A stretch of DNA of 64,000 nt from Prionace glauca (Eukaryota > Chordata > Chondrichthyes > Carcharhiniformes > Carcharhinidae). Location of the stretch: the NCBI GenBank assembly GCA_037974335.1, contig CM075760.1, positions 47,326,138-47,390,137 on the forward strand, written 5' to 3'. A model generated the notes under the pieces. It was not told the origin of the DNA and searched no databases. It saw only the letters and a list, made by a program, of their open reading frames with translations. This document shows positions 11,351 through 24,060 of this stretch, one piece after another (the stretch's first letter is position 1; each line of letters begins with the position of its first letter). A program made the translations under genes and the position numbers.

Positions 11351-12643
11351 TACTGTAGACATATTAAAATTTCATGGTGGCTTAGTAAGGCGCACGTGTA
11401 AAAGACGTAGCAAGAACTGTTCCTGGAATCGAAGATGAGCAAGTCGGGTTTAGAATAATAGAATCACAGAAAAACTACTGCAGAAACAGGCCCTTCAGCC
11501 CACAAGTTGCGCCAATCTTATCTCTACCTATTACGCTTACCTATAAACCTCAATCCTATTAAGTCCCATGCACTCATCCAGAAGTCTCCTAAAAGACGCA
11601 AACGAATTTGCCTCCACCACCACCGATGGCAGCCGATTCCACTCACCCAGCACCCTCTGAGTGAAAAACTTACCCCTGACATCTCCTCTGTACACACTTT
11701 CAGGCACCTTATACCTGCGTCCTCTTGTGGCAGCCATTTCAGCCCTGGGGAAAAGCCTCTGAGAGTCGAGCTGATCAATACCTCTCAACATCTTAGACAC
11801 CTCTATCAGGTCCGCTCTCATCCTTCGTCTCTCTAGGGAGAAAAGATCGAGCTCTCTCAACCTATCCTCATCAGGCATGCCACCCAATCTAAGTAACGTC
11901 CTTGTAAATCTCCTCTACACCCTTTCAATGGCCTCCATATCCTTCCTCCAATGAGGCGACCAGAACTGAGCACAGTACTCCAAGTGGGGTCTGACCAGGG
12001 TCTTATAAAGCTGCAGCATTATCTCCCGACTCCTAAACGCAATTCCTCGATTGATGAAGGCCAGTACACTATACGCCTTCTTAACCACATTCTCTACCTG
12101 CGAAGCCGATTTGAGAGTCCTATGAAACCGGACCCCAAGTTCCTTCTGATCTTCCACACTGCTAAGAGTCTTACCCTTATTATTATATTCCTTCATCCCA
12201 TTTGACCTGCCAAAATGTACCACTACACAGTTATCCAGGTTGAAGTCCATCTGTCACTTCTCCACCCAGTCTTGCATCCTATTTATGTCACGCTGCAACT
12301 TCTGACATCCCTCCCGAATATCCACAACACATCAGACCTTCGTGTCACCGGCGAACTTACCAACCTATCCCCCCACTTCCTCATCCAGGTCATTTATAAA
12401 ACTTACAAACAGCAAGGGTCCCAGAACAGATCCTTGGCGCACTCCACTGGTGACCGACATCCATTCAGAAAAAGACCCATCTACAACCGCTCTCTGCCTT
12501 CTGTGGGCAAGCCGGTTCTGGATCATCAAAGCAATGTCCCCTTGGATCCCATGCCCCCTCATTTTCGCTATAAGTCTTGCATGGGGGACCTTATCGAACG
12601 CCTTGCTGAAGTCCGTATGAACCACATTCACCGCTCTTCCTTC

Positions 12644-14043
12644 GTCAAGTGAGTCTTACTTCTGTGGTGGGTAAGGTCAAGTGAGTCTTACTTCAGTGGT
12701 GGGTAAGGTTTTGGAAAGGATTATTAGAGACAGGATTTATAGTTATTTGGAAAGTAATGAGTTGATTAGAGACAGTCAGCATGGTTTTGTAGCGGGTAGG
12801 TCATGCCTTACTAACCTTATCGAGTTCTTTGAGAAAGTGACCAAAGAGGTGGATAGGGGTAAGGCAGTTGATGTGGTGTATATGGATTTTAGCAAGGCGT
12901 TTGATAAGGTTCACCATGGTAGGCTTCTGCAGAAAATGCAGATGTATGGGATTGGGGGTGATCTAGGTAATTGGATCAGGAATTGGCTAGCAGATAGGAG
13001 ACAGAGAGTGGTGGTTGATGGGAAATATTCGTCATGGAGTTTGGTTACAAGTGGTGTGCCTCAGGGATCTGTTTTGGGGCCACTGCTGTTTGTAATTTTT
13101 ATTAATGATCTGGATGAGGGAATAGTTGGGTGGATTAGTAAGTTTGCTGATGACACCAAAGTCGGAGGTGTGGTAGATTGTGAGGAAGGGTGTCATAGTT
13201 TGCAGGATGACTTAGAAAGGTTGCAGAGCTGGGCTGAGAGGTGGCGGATGGAGTTTAATGTGGAGAAGTGTGAGGTAATTCATTTTGGTAGGAATAACAG
13301 ATGTGTTGAGTATAGGGCTAACGGGAGGACTTTGAATAGTGTGGAGGAGCAGAGGGATCTAGGTGTATGTGTACATAGATCCCTGAAAGTTGGGAATCAA
13401 GTAGATAAGGTTGTTAAGAAGGCATACGGAGTTTTGGCGTTTATTGGTAGGGGGATTGAATTTAGGAGTCGCAGCGTCATGATGCAACTGTACACATCTC
13501 TGGTGCGGCCGCACTTGGAGTTTTGTGTGCAGTTCTGGTCCCCACATTACAGGAAGGATGTAGAGGCTTTGGAGAGGGTGCAGAGGAGGTTTATCAGGAT
13601 GTTGCCTGGTATGGAGGGGAGATCCTATGAGGAGAGATTGAGAGATTTGGGGTTGTTTTCGCTGGAAAGAAGGCGGCTAAGAGGGGATCTCATTGAAACA
13701 TATAAGATGATTAGAGGTTTAGACAGGGTAGATAGTGATAGCCTTTTTCCTAGGATGGAGAAGGCTAGCACGAGGGGGCACGATTTTAAATTAAGGGAGG
13801 GTAGTTATAGGACAGATGTCAGGGGTAGGTTCTTTACCCAGAGGGTGGTGAGGGACTGGAATGCCCTGCCAGCTGCAGTTGTAAATGCACCTAGTTTGGG
13901 GGCGTTTAAAAGATCTGTGGATAGGTTTATGGATGAAAAGGGATTGGTTTAGGCTAGTGGGTCATTGTTTTGTAACTGGTCGGCGCAACATCGTGGGCCG
14001 AAGGGCCTGTTCTGCGCTGTAATGTTCTATGTTCTATGTTCAA
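12644..14043 (+). mobile_element. CR1-like LINE inserted in the older LINE
   Basis: A 5'-truncated copy with a 423-residue open frame (12681-13952) that is uninterrupted. It has [60 protein letters not shown], the catalytic FADDTK, FNVEKCEVIHFGRNN, then the thumb to MDEKGLV. The tail ends TGTTCTATGTTCTATGTTC. The 5' junction has a 32-bp direct duplication (12644-12675 and 12676-12707, one mismatch) that includes the target bases TCAA. It lies between two parts of one minus-strand LINE. Confidence 0.92.
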
Positions 14044-14455
14044 TGTGTTTAGTCACATTTTCAAAAACCTCAACCAGGCTTGTAAGGCACAATCGGCCTT
14101 TAACAAAGCCGTGCTGACTACTTTTGATCATACTCTACTTCTCTAAATGTTCATAAATGTTGTCTGTCAGGGTCTTTTCCTTCAACTTACCAACCACTGA
14201 GGTGAGACTCACCAGTCGATAATTTCCTGGGCTACTTCTGTTCCTTTTCTTGAAAATAGGAACCGCAATCCTCCAATTCTCCAGAACCTCTCCCATCTCC
14301 ATCATTGATGCAAAAATCATCGCCAGAGGATCTGCAATCTTTTCCCTCGCTTCCCGCAGTAACCTGGGGTACATCCCATCCGGTCCCAGTGACTTCTCTA
14401 TCTTGATACATTCAAAAGCTCCAACACATCTTCTTTCCTAATGTCCACACACTCA

Positions 14456-14872
14456 ACATAAGAACATAAGAACATAAGAAATAGGAGCAGGAGTAGGCCA
14501 TCTGGCCCTTCGAGCCAGCCCCGCCATTCAATAAGATCATGGCTGATCTGTCGTGACTCAGCTCCACCTTCCCGCCCTCTCCCCATAACCCTTAATCCCT
14601 TCTCTTATCAAAAACCCATCAACCCGTTTCTTAAAAATATTTAGCGAGGCAGCCTCCACCACTTCAACGGGCAGAGAATTCCAGAGATTCACCACCCTTT
14701 GAGTGAAGAAGTTCCTCCTCAACTCTGTTCTAAACCGCCTCCCCTTTACCTTGAGGCTGTGCCCCCTAGTCCTACTGTCTTCTTTGAGCGGGAAGAGTCT
14801 CTCCACCTCTATCCTATCCATCCCATTCATCATCTTATACGTCTCAATGAGATCTCCCCTCATTCTTCTAGA
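14456..14872 (-). mobile_element. CR1-like LINE 3' end inserted in the older LINE
   Basis: Thumb region (MRGDLIETYKMMNGMDRIEV ... EVVEAASLNIFKKRVDGFL in two stretches) ending in a CATAAGAACATAAGAACATA tail. Nearly the same sequence as the copies at 3412 and 4788. Its flanks belong to one older minus-strand LINE. Confidence 0.88.
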
Positions 14873-15591
14873 AGCTTTTCATCCCGCCGCAAACCTGCAC
14901 TACAACCACCAAGATCTGTTTCCACACTGAATACTGAAGTAAAGTATTAATTGAGCACCTCTGCTACTTCTACAAGTTCAATACAAACCGTCACATTTTA
15001 TAGGTCCTATTCCTTCGCATCTCAGCCTTTTACTCTTCACATATTTGTAGAACGCCTTAAGGTTTTCCTTAATCTTACCTATCAATGCCTTCTCATGACT
15101 CCTTCGGGCTCTCCTAATTTTCATCTTAAGTTCCTTCCTACAAGCCGTATACTCCTGTAGATCCCTAACATTACCTAGCTCCCTGAACCTTTTGTACGCT
15201 TTTCTTTTCTTTTTGACTGGATTTGTTACAACTTTTGTGCGCCATGGTTCGTGTAACCTACCATAACCTCCCTGTCTCATCGAAACGTTGTCGTGCAGAA
15301 CTCCAGACAAACATCCCTTGATAATCTACCACCTTTCTTCGTTACATTTCCCCGAGAATACTTCCTTCAAATTCATGTCTCTAATTTCCTGCCTGATGTC
15401 TTCATGTTTCCCCTTACTCCAGATAAACACTTTCTTAGCTTGCCTGATCCTATCCCTCTCCAATGTCAGTGTAAAGGAGATAGAGTTATCATTAATAATA
15501 TTGTGTTGCTCTTTCTAATTGCATTTGAACAGTATAGTTTGCTAATGGCCATCTCAGGTGTTAGTTAACAGTCAACCGGGGTTGGGGGGGG

Positions 15592-15838
15592 GCGGATGGT
15601 GTAGTGATATTATCGCTAGAGTATCAACCCAAAAACTCAGCCAATGTTCTGGGGTCCCGCGTTTGAAACCCAATTCAATAAAAATACCTGAAATTTCGAA
15701 TCCACTGATGACAGTGATATCATTGTCAATTCTCAGAAAAAAAAGCCATCTGGGTCACTATGTCCTTTAGGGAAGGAAATCTGCAATGCTTACCTGGTTT
15801 GGCCAACACGAGTCTAGAGCCACATCAGTGTGGTTGAC
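15592..15838 (+). mobile_element. SINE (family B), internally deleted
   Basis: Head GGGCGGATGGTGTAGTGATA, then TCCCGCGTTTGAAACCCA as B-box, AATTCAATAAAAATACCTGA, CATCTGGGTCACTATGTCC, TTTAGGGAAGGAAATCTGC. Ends in the GTGTGGTTGAC block without the final tail. Confidence 0.8.
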
Positions 15839-16870
15839 AAAGAACAAAGAACAAAAACAGCCCGGGAAACAGGCCCTTCGGCCCAACGAGCCCGCGCCGC
15901 CATTTTAACATTACCAGTCCCCCCTCCACCCATGACCCTTATCTGTGCTTATGGCATTCCACATTGAGGGAAAACTAATTTAGGGACAATTTATTACCTC
16001 CAATCACTATAATAGCAAATCTTTGGGGTGTCGGAGGAAACCGGAGCACCCGGAGAAAACTCACGCAATCACGGGGATTGTAGTAGGGGGAATGAGTTAA
16101 TAAACTTTGTAACACATGAGAGAATGAGAAAAATATCCAGTAGCCTAAATGCAGACTGTTTTCAGATATTTCAGATAAATGTAACTTTGTTTCCGTGCGC
16201 CCAGACTGCTCAGTGCCCTTGTTGTTGTACACAAGTTTCAGGTGACCCAGACAGGGAGACGGCAGCTGCTCTTGTTATTATACACAAGTTTATGATAAGC
16301 CCGCTTAGAAATGTAGTTGACCCAGCTTGTAGTTATGTTGTGTCTTTAATTTCTTGGACTTTCGCCTAATATAGTGAAACCTGTATGTCCTAAATATATT
16401 TTTTATACATATTCATTATGTACTGCTTATGTGTCATGTACTAACATATTATACATATACATATATTATACAACTTATGAGCACAGATTGTTATACCGGC
16501 CGTTAAGTTTAACTTGTTTGTCAGCCTGTACTTTAGCTAAGGGCTAATCACACACGTCAATTGAGGCCTTGAGATAACCATGAAGAAATGCCGAGGCAGC
16601 CATGTTCCCATGATGGAGGACAACCCACAACCTGGGAACCAACTGAGAATGAGAAGATGCGTACGTGACTGGGCGGGTATAAATATGTGCTCTTAACTTG
16701 TGTTCGGGGAGATGCCTGGGGAACCGCTGTTAGATGACAGGTCTATCTCCCAAAAGCTTTTGAATAAACTGCTGTACTTTGACTCACAATTCGTCTCAGA
16801 GGTATCTTTACCTACAACAGGGAGAATGCGCAAACTCCCACAGACACTGGCCCAAATCCATGTGTCTGAA
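15838..16870 (-). mobile_element. SINE (family A) split by a solo LTR
   Basis: Pieces at 15838-16078 (AACAGGCCCTTCGGCCC, the CCGGAGCACCCGGAGAAAAC block) and 16819-16870 (GGGAGAATGCGCAAACTCCC) are contiguous parts of one minus-strand SINE. The interruption is the solo LTR between them. Confidence 0.75.
16079..16818 (+). mobile_element. Solo LTR (LTR retroelement fossil)
   Basis: About 740 bp with TTGTAG...CTACAACA ends, flanked by a short GGGA target duplication inside a SINE. It carries a GGTATAAATA promoter-like box (about 16675) and an AATAAA signal (about 16763) in LTR order. No internal coding region is attached, so it looks like the product of LTR-LTR recombination. Family (Gypsy-like or ERV-like) undecided; younger than the SINE it sits in. 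Confidence 0.7.
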
Positions 16871-17094
16871 CAGTGATAGTCACTGAGCTGTCGTGTTGCA
16901 GCATCGGCTCCAGTTTAAGCGTACACTAACGACATGAAGTACTAGGCTATTCTCGAACATCCAAGAGCAGCGCTTGTACGACCCATCGCGTGTATGCCCC
17001 TCGTTGGACAACAAGGCGGACCGACTTAAAACTGGTGAATTAAAAGAGAAAACATTAGTATAATTGCACATCCTTGCACATTACCAGCGATGTC

Positions 17095-20000
17095 CCAAGG
17101 CTACTGAACTTTATTTAATACAATCTCCAATATCCTTCCATCTCCAATCCACTCATGTGCCTGCCTGAGTAACTCTTAAACAAATCCAGCGTGCCTGTCT
17201 CCAATACCTTACTTGGCAGAGCATTCCATATCCCCACTACCCTCTGTGTGAAAACCTCCCTCTAACATCCGTGTTATACCTCTGCCCCCTCACCCTAAGC
17301 CCGAGGCCCCTCGTACTGTGCGCTTCTAACATAGGAAAACGCTTACCAGTGTTTACTCTATCTATAACCTTCATAATCATATATACATCTGTTTGATCTC
17401 CCCTCAGTTGCCATTTTTCAAGGGAAAACAGCCCCAGTTTGCTCAATCTTTCCTCATACCCCAGTCCTTCCATACCAGGCAGCATCCTGGTAAACCTCCT
17501 CTGCACTCTCTCATGGTGTCCACATCTTTTGGTAGTAAGGTGACCAGAACTGGACGCAGTAATCCAAATGCAGCCTAACCAACGTTCTATACAACTGCAA
17601 CATTAGGCTCCAGCTCTTGTACTCTATACCCCTTCCTATAAAGGCTAACATACCATCAGCTTTCTTCACAACCTTCTCCACTTGTACTGCCACATTCAAA
17701 GACTTGTGCACTTGCACCCCCAGGTCCCGCTTCGTTTCCATACTCTTTATAGGTCTACCCTTTATCATATAACTCCCAGACATTATTTCGGCCAAAATGC
17801 ATCACCTCACGTTTATCAGGATTAAACTCCATTTGCCATATATCTGCCCAATATTCCAGCCTATCTATATCCTGTTGTATTGCCAGACACTGCTCCTCAC
17901 TGCCCGCCAATCCAGCCATCTTACTGTCATCTGCAAATTTGCTGATCACACCACTTACTCCCTCTTCCAAGTCATTTATATATAAGACAAAAAGAAGAGG
18001 TCCCAGTACTGAGCCCTGCGACACACCACTAGTGACAGACCTCCAGCTAGAAAAGGACCCTTCCACTACAACTGTCTGTCTCCTCTTACCAAGCCAGTCC
18101 TCAACCCATTTAGATATCTGGCCTTGTATTCCTTGAGCCTTAATCTTTTCAACCAACATACCAGGAGGGAGTTTGTCAAACGCTTTACTGAAATCCATAT
18201 AGATGACATCAACGGCTCGTCCTTTGTTGACCGTTTTGGTCACCTCCTCAAAAAATTCTACCAGATTCGTAAGGCAAGACTTCACCTTTACAAAGCCATG
18301 CTGCGTATCCCTAATCAGATTGCAACGCGCGAATTGCTCATACATCCTATCCCTAAGAATCCTCTGCATCAACTTGCCCACCACTGATGTCAAACTCACC
18401 GGCCTATAGTTACCCGGGTTATCCCTCCTACCCTTTTTAAACAACGGTACCACACTCGCTATCCTCCAGTCCTCTGGGACCTCACCTGTGTCCAAAGAAG
18501 AGACAAAGATTTGCGTCAGAGGCCAAGCAATTTCATCTCTCGCCTCCCTAAGCAGCCGAGGATAAAGGCCCCGGAGATTTATCAGTTTTAATGCTACCTA
18601 AAAGCCCTAACACTTCTTCCCTCATAACAGATAGCTCCTTCAATTGATCTACAGCTCCCTCGAAGACTGTACCAGACACCAAACCCCTTTCCTTCGTGAA
18701 TACTGACGCAAAGTATTCATTCAGGATCTCCCCCGCTCCCTTGGACTCTAAGCACATTTCCCCTCTTCTGTCCCTGAGAAGACCGATTTTACCCCTAGCC
18801 ACCCTTTTGTTCCTGACATAGGAGTAAAACGCCTTTGGAATTTCCTTAATCCTATCTGCCAAAGCGATTTCATGCCCCCTTTTTGCCCTCCTAACTCCCC
18901 TTTTGAGATCCCTCCTACTCTCTCTGAATTCCTCCATCGCTCTCTCCATTCCCAGTTGTTTAGGCCTAACATACGCCTTTCGTTTCTTCCTGACCAAGTC
19001 CTCAATATCTCTAATAATCCACGGCTCTCTAATCCTACCTTTCCCATCCTTACTCTCAACCAGCACATGCCTTTCCTGCAACCATTTCAGTTTTCCCTTG
19101 AAAGACTCCCACATGTCTAACATGGTCTTGCCCTCCAACAGCCTATCCCAGTCTGTATCCCTAAGCTCCTGCCTAATCCGGCTGTACCCAGCCTTCCCCC
19201 ATTTAGCACCCTCCGCTTAGGGCAGCACTCATCTTCTTCCATTAGTATCCTAAAGTAGACAGAGTTGTGGTCACTGTTAGCCACATGTTCACCTACTGCA
19301 ACCTCAACCATCTGACCCTGCTCATTGCCCAGAACCAAATCCAGTATAGGGCTATCTAAATACTGCTCCAAGGACCCTTCCAGTACACATCTTACGAATT
19401 CCTCTCCGTCTGAACCCCCAGCTCTAGGCACCTTCCAATCCACCCCAGGGAAATTAAAATCTCCCACTACAACAACCCTGTTCTTCCTACACTTTTCCAA
19501 AATGTCTCTACATATACCCTCTTCCACTGCCCGCGAGCTGTCGGGCGCTCTGTAGAACACCCCTAGCACAGTAATCGCTCCCTTTCTGTTCCTCCACTCC
19601 ACCCACAGAGACTCAATTCCTAACCCCTCGGTATTATCCTCCCACTGCACCACTGTGATGTGCTCCCTAACGAACAGTTAGGGAGCACTCCCCCTCCTCT
19701 TTTCGACCCCCCCCCCTGTCGTGCCTAAAACATTTACACCCAGGAATATTTAGCTGCCAGTCCTGCCCTTCCTTTAACCATGTCTCCGTCACTGCCACCA
19801 CATCTAAATTCCTCGCAAACATTAAGTCCTTAAATTCATCCGATTTACCCGCCACTCTCTTCGCATTAAAACAGATGCACTGAAGACCTACAGGCATACT
19901 TGATCCTCCTTCTCCTGGGAGATTTTCCTATCATCTAGACTTACCCTGTCACTCAGCTCACTCCCAATCCCAGTGCCTACTGAGCTATCTGTCTCCTCCC

Positions 20001-20960
20001 CACCCGCCCCCCTCCATATTAGTTTAAACCCTGCCGAAACACTCCAGCTAACCTCCCAGCTAAAATATGTGTGCTCTTCCCATTTAAATGTTCCCTATCC
20101 CACTTGTACAGGGGCCCTTCCCTCACAAAGGCTTCCCAATGGTCTACAAATCTAAAACCCTCTGCCCTGCACCAATCCCTCAGCCACGCGTTCAGCTGTA
20201 GGATCTCATTATTCTTAGCCCCGCTGTTACCGGGCACTGGCAGCAGCCCAGAGAATGCCACCCTGGAGGCCCTGCACTTCAGCCTGGCCCCCAACTCAGT
20301 AAACTGCCTACGTATATCCCCCCTGCTCTTCCTTCCTACGTCGTTCTCCCCTATGTGTATAATTACATCAGCCTGGGTCCCTTCGCCCTTCAAAATTCCC
20401 TCTACCCTCTCTGAAACATCCTGTACCCCTGCTCCAGGGAGGAAGACTACCATCCTGGAGTCCCGCTTTTGCCCACAGAGCTGCCTATCAATTCCTTTAA
20501 CCCTCCCATCCCCAGAACTATCTGACATCTAGCCCCCTTCCTTCCCTCTGAGGCATTCTGGTCTTCCTCTCTTGCCCTTTCTACTCCAGTTATCGCCTTA
20601 CCCCTGATATGTTGGGAGACTACCTCTGGGGTGGTCTTAGTACCATTACTCTTCTTTTTCCCTTTCCTAACAGTAACCCACCCATCGCCCCCCCCACCCC
20701 CCCCCCCCCCCCCCCCCCCCCCCAGGGCTCTGGGATCTCCACGTGACCATGGTTCCTATCCAATATTGCCTCATTCTCCCTGATTAGAAATAAATCTTCC
20801 AGACGTAGATTCAATTGCCTAACCCGGGCCCTCAAACGCTGCAACTCCAGACATTTGGTGCAGATGTGGACTTTCGGGAGACGCGTTGTCTCCAGGAACT
20901 CCCACATATTGCACCTAATGCAGCTGACGCGTCTCCCCAAGGATTCTGCCATTTACCTGA
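17095..20960 (-). mobile_element. Near full-length CR1-like LINE (ORF1 + ORF2)
   Basis: ORF1 (about 20952-20019) has a Cys/His zinc motif (CIRC ... HICTKC), a Leu/Arg-rich coiled stretch and an SGNH-esterase domain (VVFLPGAGVQDV, VIIHIGENDVGR, DREHLNGKSTH). ORF2 (about 19900 down to 17237) has the APE endonuclease (VTETWLKEGQ, VVVVGDFNFPGVDW, ILDLVLGNEQG, NSDHNSV) and RT ([35 protein letters not shown]), then a thumb. About eight short frames show several frameshifts and stops. A ~30-base C run lies inside ORF1. The 3' terminus is not clearly reached. Confidence 0.92.
20692..20723. repeat. Poly-C tract
   Basis: About 30 C in a row, broken once by A near its start, within a LINE ORF1. It may be real expansion or a sequencing/assembly artefact. 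Confidence 0.9.
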
Positions 20961-20969
20961 CCACCCTTA

Positions 20970-21080
20970 GAGTTATGGACACAGAAATGGAAAAGAGGAA
21001 AAAATTAACTGTCAACTGTTCTCAAGGACAACTGGAGATGGACAATAAACGCCAATGTTTTCATGAATGAATAAAAATGC
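20970..21080 (+). mobile_element. SINE (family B) tail fragment
   Basis: GATGGACAATAAACGCCAATG and ATGAATGAATAAAAATG are the family B 3' end. Confidence 0.6.
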
Positions 21081-21974
21081 TGTGTGTCAGGAGTCACATG
21101 AAAGCCAGACGGTGTCAAATCTGCAGATTTTCTTTCTTAAAGCGGGGCAGCAAGTGTTTTCACTTGAGTGGATTGGGGACTTGGGATGGTGTTACACGAG
21201 AAAAGATCGGACAGAGTCCATTGGAGTGCAGAAGACAGAGTGATGATTTTTTGAAACATATATGACCCTTTGGGGGAGGATGTGGGGGGAGGTGGGGGGG
21301 GGGGGGGGGGTCGGAGGGGTGATGAGGGCAGTGGTGTGGAAGTTGATGGAATGTTTAACCTTTGCCGGGCAGATAGGAAAGAGGGCGAAGAAAAGAACTG
21401 TTTCATCGTTCAGAGGCTGTATGCCTTTGATATTGTTTTCATGCAGAAATCTCCTGCAGCTTCAGTCGCTGGGAAAGTCTCTGAAAAGATTCATGCTTGT
21501 CGACAGTTGGCAACATCTGGCCTCTCACTCCTCCCCCCCGCCCTGCCTAACTGCCATCTCACTGCTGGAGTTTCCAGTCCCGGGTGATTGAACCACAAGC
21601 TCTGGTCTTTGAGCAAACTGAGAGGCTCAGCGACCTCTTGACTGAAACCGCACGCTCGGCCCACTTCCTGCTGCCGTTGGTCTCCTTGCCAACCAGACCC
21701 TGATTCCCCCAATCAGCAGTGAACACATGTATCATTACATCTCAGCAATTTCTATCTAAAAAAGCAACCCAAAGTCGATTAACCCTCTGCTGCCAAGGAA
21801 AAAATGAATATCAACATCTGATAGGAAATTCAGAGCATGAACTTTGAGACTGAGAAGTGTAATTTGTGTCATTCTTATTAAAGAGCTGGATCATTCAGCT
21901 TAAAATACCAAATACAGGTTGATCAGTCACACTAAAGTTTGATGTGTTGCTGTGGGGAACGGTCTCTGGCCAAG
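21081..21974. other. Unassigned stretch with poly-G run
   Basis: No gene recognised. A run of about 18 G (21293-21310) creates spurious Gly-rich frames. Confidence 0.3.
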
Positions 21975-21984
21975 TCATCCAGAG

Positions 21985-22290
21985 TCCTAGGCACGGTGGT
22001 TAGCTCTGCAGAGCCAGAGACACGGGTTCGATTCCAGCCTTGGGCGGCTGCCTGTACTGAATTTGCACGTTCTTCCCATGTCTGCGTGGATTTCATCCGG
22101 GTGCTCTGCAGTCCAAGGATGTGCAGGTTGGGTGAATTGGTCATGCCAAATGCACCTTTGTTTCCCACCGATGTGCAGGCGAGGCGAATTGATCGTGGGC
22201 AGAGGGGAGGTCTGGGTTGATTTCTCTTTTGGAGAGACAGTGCAGACTCGGTCGACCGAATGGCCTCTAATGTATAGTTTCTACGAATCT
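21985..22290 (+). mobile_element. tRNA-derived SINE (family A), diverged
   Basis: A-box region GCACGGTGGTTAGCTCTGC, B-box GGGTTCGATTCC, then TTTGCACGTTCTTCCCATG, GTCTGCGTGGATTTC and the CGACCGAATGGCCTC end. A whole copy, well diverged. Confidence 0.85.
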
Positions 22291-22459
22291 ATTATTGTAT
22301 TCCATGGTTAACACGGGCACAAAACCCATTACAATAAATTGTTCCTCCCTCCTCCTCCAGGGGTGTTGTAACAGCATGGCGATTAATCCAGAAAGCAATG
22401 GATAATGTTTCGGGCACATATGAGGATTGAATTCTTGCCATGCCAGTGGGAGAAATCTA

Positions 22460-22745
22460 AATTCAATAAAAGCAATCTGGAATTCAACAATCTAACCATG
22501 AGTCAATTGTTGTTAAAACCCATCTGGTTCACTACATGGGACTTCAAGTACCAACAGCGTGGTCAATGGAAGCCACGTGGTTCAATGGTGATTCAGCATG
22601 GGAAATACATTCTGGCCCTGTCGACAATGCACGTAACAATGATTGAAGTAACAAATACATTGTATGTGGGAGGCACTGGCTTGGCTAACATTTATACCCA
22701 TCCCAAATGGCCCTAATTACCACTGCTACCAATGTAGTTAAATCA
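22460..22745 (+). mobile_element. SINE (family B) remnant
   Basis: AAATTCAATAAAAGCAATCTGG, then CAATTGTTGTTAAAACCCATC and TGGTTCACTACATGG; the rest is diverged. Confidence 0.5.
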
Positions 22746-22989
22746 GGCGCAGGAGCAGACTTTATCTTTAGGTGTTTGGAACAATTCGGGATTTTTCTCG
22801 CTTTCCTGGTGGGGTTAGCTCCTCAATTTCGTCATTCCTATTAGGAGGCTTCCCCTCTTCCATTACCTTAACTCCCATTATTTTCTGTTGTTCTATTTTT
22901 AGGCAGGTGGGGGGGAGGGGGAGGGGAGGATGGGGTGGAGACGCCAGAATAATGGTAAGACCCCTAAAAGAAAAAGTGTTTCTGAATGG

Positions 22990-24060
22990 AGGCTGTGAGA
23001 AGTGGCATTCATCAGGGATCAGTGCTAGGACCTTTGACGTTTGCAATATGCATAACTGATTTGGAGGAAAATGCAACTGGATTGATTAGTACACTTGCAG
23101 ACAGAACAAAGGCTAGTAGATTTGCGTATTGGTAAATTTGTGGATAACAATGAGAACCATCAGAGGATACAGCAGGGTATAGATCTGTTAGAGACTTGGA
23201 CAAAGAGATGGCAGATGGACCTTAAGCCAGACAAATGTGAGATAATACATTTTGGAAGGTCTAATACAGATAGGGAAAATACAAAAATGGCAGCACTTGT
23301 ATGAGTATTGATAGGCAGAGGGATCCGGGTGTACAGGTACACAGGTCACTGAAAGTGGCAACGTATTTGGGAAAGGCAGATAAGAAGGCATACGACATGC
23401 TTGTCTTCATCAGCTGGGGTATTGAGTTTAAAAATTGGCAAGTCATGTTGCAGATTTATAGAAACTTAGTTAGGCCGCACTTGGAACAACGTGTTCAATT
23501 TTGGTATCTACACTACCAGAAAGATGTGGAGGCTTTGGAGACGGTACATAAAAGATTTATTAGATGTTGCCTTTTATGGAGGGCATTAGCAATGAGGAGA
23601 GGTTGGAGAAACTTGTGTTGTTCTCCCTGGAACAACCGAGGTTGTTGGGTCACCTGAACAAAGTGTACAAGATTATGAGAGGCATGGACAGAATGGATAG
23701 TCAGCTTTTCCGCAGGGTGGAAGACTCAATTACTCGAGGGCATACTTTTAAGGTGCGATGGGCAAAGTTTAAAGGAGATGTACGAGGCAAATTTTTCACA
23801 CAGAAGATAGTGGGTGCCTGGAACTCGCTGCCGGGGGAAATAGTGGAAGCAGATACAATAGTGACTTTTAAGGGGCGACTGGGCAATACTGTATAGAATG
23901 GAAATAGAGGGATATGGTTCCTGGAAGGATACGGAATTTTAGTTCAGTTGGGCAGCAAGCTTTGGGGGAAGGGGGTGTCGGGGGGCGGGGGGGGGGGGGT
24001 GGAGGGGGGAGGTGGGACGAAGTTCCTCTTTCTGTGCTATAATTTTCTTTGTTCTTTAAA
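22990..24060 (+). mobile_element. CR1-like LINE fragment, third subfamily
   Basis: RT end and thumb in broken frames: WTKRWQMDLKPDKCEIIHFG (23095-23304), KADKKAYDMLVFISWGIEF (23301-23657), SNEERLEKLVLFSLEQPR and GKFFTQKIVGAWNSLPGE (23564-23896). It ends near TTTCTTTGTTCTTTAAAC after a G-rich run. The same subfamily tail is at 26165 and 28952. Confidence 0.85.

Larger units (their letters stand above)
11450..15560 (-). mobile_element. CR1-like LINE split by two later LINE insertions
   Basis: One minus-strand element in three pieces: 11450-12646, 14041-14455 and 14873-15560. Read from high to low coordinates it gives an endonuclease end/linker (RKAYKRFRELGN, RRARRSHEKALIGKIKENLK), the RT start ([34 protein letters not shown]), the RT core ([32 protein letters not shown]) and the thumb (DRLRELDLFSLERRRMRADL). 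Pieces join when the two inserted LINEs are removed. Several frameshifts and stops. Confidence 0.85.

Noticed and set aside
21262-21587. Gly-rich frames
   Set aside because: Produced by the poly-G run.
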